DNA from: Cliona cf. orientalis
Lineage: Eukaryota > Porifera > Demospongiae > Clionaida > Clionaidae
Reading direction: 5' to 3'
Length of the DNA: 64,000 nt
Assembly: GCA_963930775.1 (NCBI GenBank)
Contig: OZ005696.1
Location: 6,510,001 to 6,574,000 of the forward strand
Shown here piece by piece: positions 57,760 through 64,000 of this stretch. The translations under genes were made by a program, and so were the position numbers. Every line of letters starts with the position of its first letter. Position 1 is the first letter of the stretch. The notes under the pieces were generated by a model. It had not been told where the DNA came from and ran no database searches. It saw only the letters and a program-made list of their open reading frames with translations.

Positions 57760-59690
57760 ATATGGATGTATGGCCATAAGCAAACAGACTGAGGCTAAGG
57801 GTAATGACGCCTAATAGTTAGCCAGGTAGCAGAGTTACGACGTAGCGGTGGCTAGGATCGCATTACGCCAGTAGACTGGTTACTGGCTGGGGTTCATGGG
57901 CGGTCGTTGGTTTGGACGTTTATAGATAGAGCTTCCAGGGTGTGCGGGGGAAGTCTTTGCCTTGTGCTGAAGCTGACAGGTAGCGCATATGTGCCTATAG
58001 GAGTAGCTGGAGGGAAAGATGCACGCACATTTGCTCCAGGACATACAAATGGTCCGCTCGGTGCCCGCGACAGGATCAGGAGGTGTGGTCCCGCTAGGAA
58101 GTGGCTGAAGGTAGAGCGAGGCACACTGGGACCAAATGTGATCAATACCTTGCCTGCGGTCCGGGGAGGAGGGTATTCCATGGGAGGGTGTGGTCCGCTG
58201 CTTTCTGTTGGTGCATAGATATTATAGACTACGTAAACGGGATTGGAAACTGCTCACGTGAGCAATAGAACTTGTACGCGCACTCCGTGTTATGGTTTGC
58301 ATTCTTGGATAGACCTGTTGCTATGACAATTTGAGCAAAAAATGGCCGAAAATGGCGACCGCAGTGCACTTATCGATTAATAGCAGTGAAGCAACAGTAG
58401 TTTCGAACTTGAACAGGTCTTATTCCAGTGAAGGAGTCCCTACTCTAAACGTGGCCAGCAAGTTCGAGTTTCCGAAGTCTCTCTGGTCTACCCTACAGTC
58501 CCACAAAGTCCAAGAAGCAAAAATGGCTGGTCAAGAACTGTTGAAAACTGTTTATTTCAGTGTATCGGTGCAGTGGCTTTGCCCTTTCCACAATCTTGGG
58601 ATGCGCTGTCTTACTTGTGACAGTTTTGACACTTGATGCGCTGTCTTCTGAGAGTGAGCAGGTCGTGAAAAGGCCCAAAAATCGGCCATTTTTTGCTTCT
58701 TGGACTTTGTGGGACTGTAGCGTAGACTAGATAGACTTCAGAAACTCGAACTTGCTGGCCACATTTAGAGTAGGGACTCCTTCACTGGAATAAGCCTTGT
58801 TCAAGTTCGAAACTACTGTTATTTCGCTGCTATTAATCGATAAGTGCACTGTAGTCGCCATTTTCGGCCATTTTTTGCTCAAATTGTCATAGCAACGGGT
58901 CTATCCAAGAATGCAAACCATAACACGGAGTGCGCGTTCGCGTATACGTACGTTCTATTGCTCACGTGAGCAGTTTCCAATCCCGTTTACGTAGTCTATA
59001 ATATCTATGGTTGGTGGAAGGCACGGTCATAATCTCGCCAACCTTGTCCACCGTAGCGTAAAGCCTCCCTGATGATGAGCCAGGCATATGCGAGCTGATC
59101 TCTTGTTGTGGGGCAGGTGAGATGCTGAAGGAGCGGCCTGAGTGCCAGCCAGAAGTGCCACCGAGGTCAGCAGACTAGGCGGGGGAAGTGCGCCAAGCTG
59201 CGCCACCAGGTAGATGTTAGATGGGACATGGGGTCACAAACAATAGGGTGTGTGTATGTGCATGAGGGGGTTGAGGTGCGCAAAAGGGACCGTTACCGGG
59301 CAGGGTGCATGCTTGCCAGCTCTACCCACATAATAAGTATTTACCGAAACAAATATAGCATATAACTTGCTGTTGGCCTGGCTCCGGATTGGTAGCAGCG
59401 GTCAGTGGCGTACCTCCAGGGGCAGTGTTGGGCGTCGTAGTGGCGTCAGCGGTTGTGGCGTTGGTGGATTGGCCGGCTAATTGCTGTGCCTGCAGGACTC
59501 GCCGACAGATGATAGCTGAGGGTCGGCAGGGGTAGAGGACGAAGGAGGTAGCTGCTGGGAAGAATTGGAGCCAGCGGCAGCGGCCGTGGAAGATCAGGCC
59601 GATCGCCGAACAGAGGAGGTGGAAGGCCCAGCCGCTCGCCGCGCAGTGGTAGTTGAGCGACACGTAGACTTGGTTTTGGGCATGTCTACA
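57760..59690 (-). pseudogene. Gag-like region of retrotransposon
   Basis: On the minus strand an ATG at about 59684, just inside repeat A1, opens a basic Ser/Thr-rich start (MPKTKSTCRSTTTARRAAG) that stops soon. Further downstream are Ala/Thr/Pro-rich frames. The position fits gag, but the sequence has no domain I recognise. It is split by the fold-back at 58214-59009. Confidence 0.4.
58214..59009. mobile_element. 796 bp fold-back transposon with 7 bp TSD
   Basis: Arms of about 320 bp begin CATAGATATTATAGACTACG and are near-perfect inverted copies, separated by about 150 bp. The flanking 7 bp GTTGGTG is duplicated exactly (58207-58213 and 59010-59016). Non-autonomous; no transposase. It inserted into the retrotransposon after that element arrived. 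Confidence 0.9.
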
Positions 59691-59715
59691 AGCTGATGAG
59701 CAGGTAGGAAGCGTA

Positions 59716-59894
59716 GAAGAAGACTCAAAAATTCACTCACTGCACAGTAACTCAGTCAGTAGTAGCACGAGGCAGTTATGATGCCACGCATGCGCAGCAG
59801 TCCTTGACTAACTCCACCTAGTTACCGCCTACCACGGGGAGTGGCCCCTTCCAGTACGTGTTAACTGTATCTAAAGATGCTTTAAATACTATTT
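59716..59894 (-). repeat. Split direct repeat A1 (outer end)
   Basis: The outer 179 bp of the retrotransposon, matching A2 at 53549-53727. Directly abuts the resumed host frame (CATGCCAGAGGC) at 59895. Confidence 0.9.
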
Positions 59895-60740
59895 CATGCC
59901 AGAGGCTGTCAAGTGTTAGTTTGGTTGTGGAGGCCATTTCACAGATGCTGTGTACGATTCACTAGAGCTATGGATATCCAGTCATCGATTATCAAGGTAT
60001 TTGCTACTTTTCTGCTCCTCTCATATGTGAAGCTACTCAATACAACATTGGATATTTTGATGCCTGTCCAACTTTATCATATCAATCCAAACGAAGATGG
60101 TTCCGGTTGGTACGTCTACTGTGATGCATCGTACCAATACTTCAGCAAAGATCATCTACCATATGCTGTAATGAGTATCACCCTCTTCCTTGTGTTTGGC
60201 CTTTGTCCATTAATTCTCCTCATTGTCTATCCAATGAGCTGCTTTCAAAAATGTTGCTGTGGAGCCAATAATTATGCACTACGTACGTTTGTTGATGCAT
60301 TCCAAGGTCACTACAAGGATGGCACTGAACCTGGAACTCGTGACTGCCGCTGGTTTGCTGGAATTTACTTTCTTGGTCGAATTATGATACTATTTGTAAT
60401 CTTTGGAGTTGTAAAGAATGGTGTATGCTATACCCTGGCTGGGTTCAGTTACATATCTATTGGAATGCTGATCATACTCTTACAGCCATTTAAATTAACC
60501 AAAATCAATACTTATCACACATTATTACCATTTACTATGGCAACTGGTTGCTTTACCATTGCATTTATTGATCAAGCAGAAAGCAGTGCCTTTTGGATGA
60601 TCAGGATAGTGATACCCCTGATTGAAATTTTCTACATATCACCTATACTAGCAGTGATTGTTTATGCTGCATATAGATTGTTTAGGAGGTATCGCACAAC
60701 TAATTTATCAAGGGAATTCAGAGTTAGTGATTGGGAATAG
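59895..60740 (+). CDS. Membrane protein D, 3' half
   Basis: Resumes exactly where the 5' half stops: HARGCQVLVWLWRPFHRCCV, MDIQSSIIKVFATFLLLSYV, GWYVYCDASYQYFSKDH, FVDAFQGHYKDGTEPGTRD, and a C-terminus diverging from genes A and C (YRLFRRYRTTNLSREFRVSD). 281 codons with no stop or frameshift. The join with 52830 is in frame if the retrotransposon is removed. Whether it is removed in RNA is unknown. Confidence 0.85.
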   Translation, partial: HARGCQVLVWLWRPFHRCCVRFTRAMDIQSSIIKVFATFLLLSYVKLLNTTLDILMPVQLYHINPNEDGSGWYVYCDASYQYFSKDHLPYAVMSITLFLVFGLCPLILLIVYPMSCFQKCCCGANNYALRTFVDAFQGHYKDGTEPGTRDCRWFAGIYFLGRIMILFVIFGVVKNGVCYTLAGFSYISIGMLIILLQPFKLTKINTYHTLLPFTMATGCFTIAFIDQAESSAFWMIRIVIPLIEIFYISPILAVIVYAAYRLFRRYRTTNLSREFRVSDWE

Positions 60741-61038
60741 AAACAGAAAAAGCTGTCAAGGCATAAACACATTAGACATGAAAATGGACTTTAAGCATAA
60801 ATTATTATAAACAGCATGCATATGGTAGCCGCTATAATATTATAATGAACAATAATACGATGATTATGAACTCATGATTCAAATGCTGTGTTATTAACCA
60901 CAATCAGATGAACATTAATTTTTATAAGTGCTGACTTAATTATTACCCTGCGCGCATGCGCAAATGGTAAAGTAATCGGTCGTGTCGTTGTTGTCGTTAG
61001 CAGAATAATAGCCATATCTCGAGGTGTAGGCACCTGAA
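60741..61038. other. 3' flank of gene D
   Basis: AT-rich, with TGCGCGCATGCGCA near 60950. Nothing else recognised. Confidence 0.5.
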
Positions 61039-61438
61039 CGACTCAGAGGGGTAGGAAGCAATATAAAAGTGGGGGGCATATAAAGCGACGCAGAATAGGT
61101 TTGGGCCAAAGGCCCAGCTTTCCTAGGGGGTCGGGGGGCATGCTTCCCCAGAAAATTTTGAGATTTTAGGTATTAGCTACCAGGTGCTTTCTGAGGCATT
61201 TTTGGGACTAAAATTTGAATCAGTTTTTTCTGTGTAAGTAGGCTCGTTCAGGCAGTAAGAAAATTTACTTCAACAGTGCATGGTATAAAATACACAATGA
61301 ATTCCTAAATTAGTTAATTAGTATAAGAAAGTGGTTCAGACTCAAAAAGTGGAGGGGCTATGCCCCCCCCCCCTCCTAGAAAAGTGGGGGGCAATCGCCC
61401 CCCCCCCTGCCCCCCCCCTGCTCCTACCCCTCTGCGAC
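61039..61438. repeat. Fold-back repeat with G/C-rich arms
   Basis: The ends CAGAGGGGTAGGAAGCA and TGCTCCTACCCCTCTGC are inverted copies, with GGGGGGCAT-type and poly-C blocks inside. Organisation resembles 9272-9635. Confidence 0.7.
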
Positions 61439-62690
61439 TAGTAAGCACAATGAATCAGTCGAATTTGACGAAAAACGGGCTTCAGTGCAGTGACAAATTC
61501 AGGGTGGTTCCTAGGGTTCCAAGGAACCCCCCTTTGGGCTGCACCTAGCACTGATAATAGGCTATGAAGTACTGATTGATAGGCTAAAATGGAACCCCCC
61601 TCTCTGTCTACAGAACTAAGAAAACTACTGCTATGGCTCACCTTAGCATGCTTTAGCAGAAAACTCGTTCAAAAACAGATCAATTGGACAAGTAGGATTG
61701 ATAGTTTCTCTCAAAAACGATCGAAATGGGCGCGGTTTTGGCCCAAAGTGGGCGTGGCTTTAAAATTTCGCGCGCAACAACTCCCTTCAGGAAATCCTGG
61801 ATCCGCCACTGCAGTGTGCTTTGAATCGAGGGATATGGTCCACGAGCGTCACAAATAGTGCCTTTTGTTAGCCTTCGTAACCACGCCTATCGACAGTGAT
61901 CACTCAATGAATGCATTATGCATACAGGCCTTATGCTTTCTGCTCATGCGCAAGACATCGAATATTATAATTATGGACTGGTAAATGCTAATGGCACACG
62001 TTTGGCTGCAGCAACAAAAGCATATCTATAGATTGCGCAAATGTGCGCGCGGGGTATGTGCTCTATAGAGCTCTAGTTATGATAATATTACTAGGAAGAT
62101 GATATCATCAGGCGGGGCGAGCCTTCGCTCGTGGATCAGCTTTACTCCACAGTTTTTATTTGTAGAGTTGTACTGTGGCTATATTTTACAGGTAGAGCTG
62201 TACCTTTCTCTACTGTACTCAAGGATGTCATGAATGATGGCCAAACTGAGAGCCTGGCTGCTTCAATTCGATCATTTGGTTGTGCCAAATATATATAGCC
62301 TGCCCAGTTAGTGACTCAAAACCAAGGTATTTTATTGACACCTGAAACTGTGCCAACCGTGAATGACTTCCACTGCCATGGCTACAACTCGAGATGAATA
62401 AGGTCAAAAGTTACCCAATAGCACGCTCCACGACGCAGATTTGTATCCGCCTAAGGCCCTTGAGCTCGAGCCACCACGAATCGCGGATTTGACCTTCGAT
62501 CTGCGTTGGTGACGACCTTTACCTCTCACGGTAAGGTCTACCACGTGGTGTCTGAGCATGCGCATTGAGTCGTTGCCCTGCAAGATCACGCACAAATAAA
62601 TAAATAAATATATATATATATAACACCGCTTCCGGTTTCTCGTGTATTCGGGGCTCGCTCAGGCTCGTCCCGAATTAACCCTCGCCGCAA
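61439..62690. other. Repeat-rich intergenic DNA
   Basis: Contains a TTCCAAGGAACCCCCCTTT palindrome-like block near 61530 and short GACGACCTTTACC-type motifs (62512) seen in other repeats of the window. No gene recognised. Confidence 0.4.
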
Positions 62691-62785
62691 AGCGTAGGCG
62701 GAGGGTTACTGCAATCGTTTGGCGATTTTTGTCCGTCCGTCCGTCCGTCCGTTTGTCCGTTTGTCCGTTTATCCGTCTGGTAAGG
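62690..62785. repeat. (GTCC)n tetranucleotide tract
   Basis: GTCCGTCCGTCCGTCCGTTT and variants, following the block GGAGGGTTACTGCAATCG. Simple repeat. Confidence 0.85.
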
Positions 62786-63254
62786 GTCGTCTGAGAGAAA
62801 GTACGCATCTGAGGATTACCAAGCATCAAAGGAAGAGTGGTCAGGTTAAGTCCTGCCCAGTGGTATAATAGTGTGCAGCTGAGCCTGTGGTTGCCATTCT
62901 GTGCCTTGCTGGTCAGTTGTCAGTGCAGTGACAGTGTAAACAGGCAGTGGCTCTCAAGTGCATAATTGAGTTTAAGTAGTCACAGAGGCTTTCAGTTATT
63001 ATAGTGACATAGGCAGGTGCCTTCCCCCAGCCTATATCATGCACTGACTCTGCTGGAGTACCTCAGGTGCAGGGTATGTATATAGTATTGAACTAGATAC
63101 ATACTACCATGTTATGGTAGTATGTATCTACTCCTTATTATTGAGCAGGCATACACAATGAGATATGCTAGCTATTATATATAGATCTACATGTGCATGA
63201 GTCATGCATGCGTGTAGCGGTGAGGGTTTTGCACTCCTGTGCATTCATTATAAT

Positions 63255-63350
63255 ATGAGTAGATAAGTGGGCTGAAACCCTTTTCTACACTTGCTACACA
63301 TTGGACCACCTCGGTTCAGCCATCCACAAATTTCAAGATTGTATTCACTA
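63255..63350 (-). pseudogene. Membrane-family fragment
   Basis: About 95 bp on the minus strand matching gene B at 31600-31710 (the MCSKCRKGFSPLVYS region), ending at a T-run. It shows the family extends past the cluster as debris. Confidence 0.7.
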
Positions 63351-63371
63351 TTTTTTTTTTCAAGGGGACCA

Positions 63372-64000
63372 CACACTAAGCAGAAAAAAATGGTCCGAAA
63401 ACCACCTCACAGTCAGCATAGTAGAGCCATAAAATGCAAGCAGGCATCCAAATAGCCATATATACAATGTTTGGTAAAGGGTCGTCAACGTACCCCGCGC
63501 GCCCGTGAAATTTATATTCCGCGTGCCTGTAAAATTTTTTTGGCAAACATTGCAAGTGAATGGCTTCCTATACAAACTTCAAAGAGCCATAACTTTAATT
63601 CTAGGGCGTAAATCAAAAAAGTCTCTCGATCAAAGTTCGTAATTTGAGCCATTCTGCGTGCCCATATAAATTTTACAGTCTCAACCACTCCCCAGAGTCC
63701 CAATAATTAAAAAAATTTTTTTCTACTTAGTGTGTAACAAGGAGACCAGAACACTAAGCAGAAAAAATTTTTGTCTGGAAACAGCCACATAGTCAAGCTG
63801 AATGCTTAGTAGAGCCATACAATGCAAGCAGACAGCTTATATTCCAATTTTGGCCAGGGTAAAGGTTCGTCACATCTCTGTGCGCGTGGGCGGAAAACAT
63901 TGCAAATGCATGGCTTCCTATACAAACATATGGGGAAACTTCAAAGGGCCGTAACTTTAATTCTAAGGCGTGAATCAAAATTTTCTCATGTCAAATCTTG
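63372..64000. repeat. Tandem repeat, about 360 bp period
   Basis: Two head-to-tail units, starting ACTAAGCAGAAAAAA at about 63377 and 63752, share GCCATA.AATGCAAGCAG, GGTAAAGG.TCGTCA, ATTGCAA.TG.ATGGCTTCC and TAACTTTAATTCTA.GGCGT. The second unit runs off the window. Confidence 0.75.

Larger units (their letters stand above)
52831..59894 (-). mobile_element. DIRS-order (Ngaro/PAT-like) retrotransposon, decayed
   Basis: A 7.06 kb insertion between codons of gene D, with no target duplication beyond a possible shared TT. Read on the minus strand the repeats are A1 (59894-59716), internal region, B1 (54222-53728), A2 (53727-53549), B2 (53298-52831). This split-direct-repeat order defines PAT/Ngaro-type elements that integrate by tyrosine recombinase. 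Internal minus-strand remnants in order: gag-like, reverse transcriptase, RNase H, tyrosine recombinase. All have frameshifts. About 250 bp between B2 and A2 (53299-53548) is present only there. Nested inside are a 128 bp satellite and a fold-back element. Confidence 0.75.

Noticed and set aside
52831-59894. LTR retrotransposon interpretation of the terminal repeats
   Set aside because: The repeats are not a simple pair at both ends: left-end and right-end sequences are each duplicated side by side on one end only, and the internal motifs are DIRS-type with a tyrosine recombinase, not an integrase.
1-64000. tRNA, rRNA or other structured RNA genes
   Set aside because: None could be recognised by eye; absence is not proven without a covariance-model scan.

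Overview
This is a window of animal nuclear DNA, most likely from a sponge (Porifera). The evidence is: short-to-medium GT-AG introns; AT-rich intergenic DNA full of fold-back (MITE-like) repeats; a metazoan class C (GABA-B-like) receptor; tandem Death-like-domain exons next to a Roc-like GTPase/COR-like/Death-domain gene; and a local expansion of cysteine-rich multi-pass membrane proteins of a kind I associate with sponge gene models. The species cannot be fixed from the sequence alone. No CRISPR, operon or bacterial signature was seen.

Layout. (1) 1-9.1 kb: fold-back repeats surrounding six minus-strand exons of a Death-like-domain gene. Every internal exon is bounded by phase-1 introns, and the gene may continue past the left edge. 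(2) 9.3-12.5 kb: a G-rich fold-back, undeciphered coding-like sequence, and the 3' part of a plus-strand gene that ends in a conserved tail. (3) 12.9-17.9 kb: a minus-strand paralogue of gene 1. It has the same tiny first exon and Death-like exons, then a large exon with a P-loop/Roc-like GTPase, a COR-like region and a C-terminal Death domain. Two frameshifts are visible. (4) 18.7-26.2 kb: a 15-exon minus-strand GABA-B-like receptor, decoded here to about 806 residues from signal peptide to coiled coil. (5) 27.6-60.7 kb: a cluster of one membrane-protein family on both strands. There are three intact single-exon genes, one gene cut in two by a 7 kb element, two large pseudogenes, several fragments, and one long relative whose ectodomain is a beta-helix of 26-residue repeats. 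(6) 52.8-59.9 kb: a decayed tyrosine-recombinase retrotransposon (DIRS order, Ngaro/PAT-like) with split direct repeats, itself carrying a satellite array and a nested fold-back. (7) 60.7-64 kb: repeats and one family fragment.

How the parts may work together. The Death-domain genes look like intracellular signalling or innate-immune proteins, built by shuffling exons of compatible phase. The membrane family combines a variable extracellular part with a constant multi-pass part, which suggests surface sensing or recognition. Neither function is shown by the sequence. The membrane cluster appears to have grown by copying a head-to-head gene pair, with different members lost in different copies. 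Comparison of paralogues also shows a recurring 4 bp insertion that turns TA into TAGCTA, twice breaking a reading frame.
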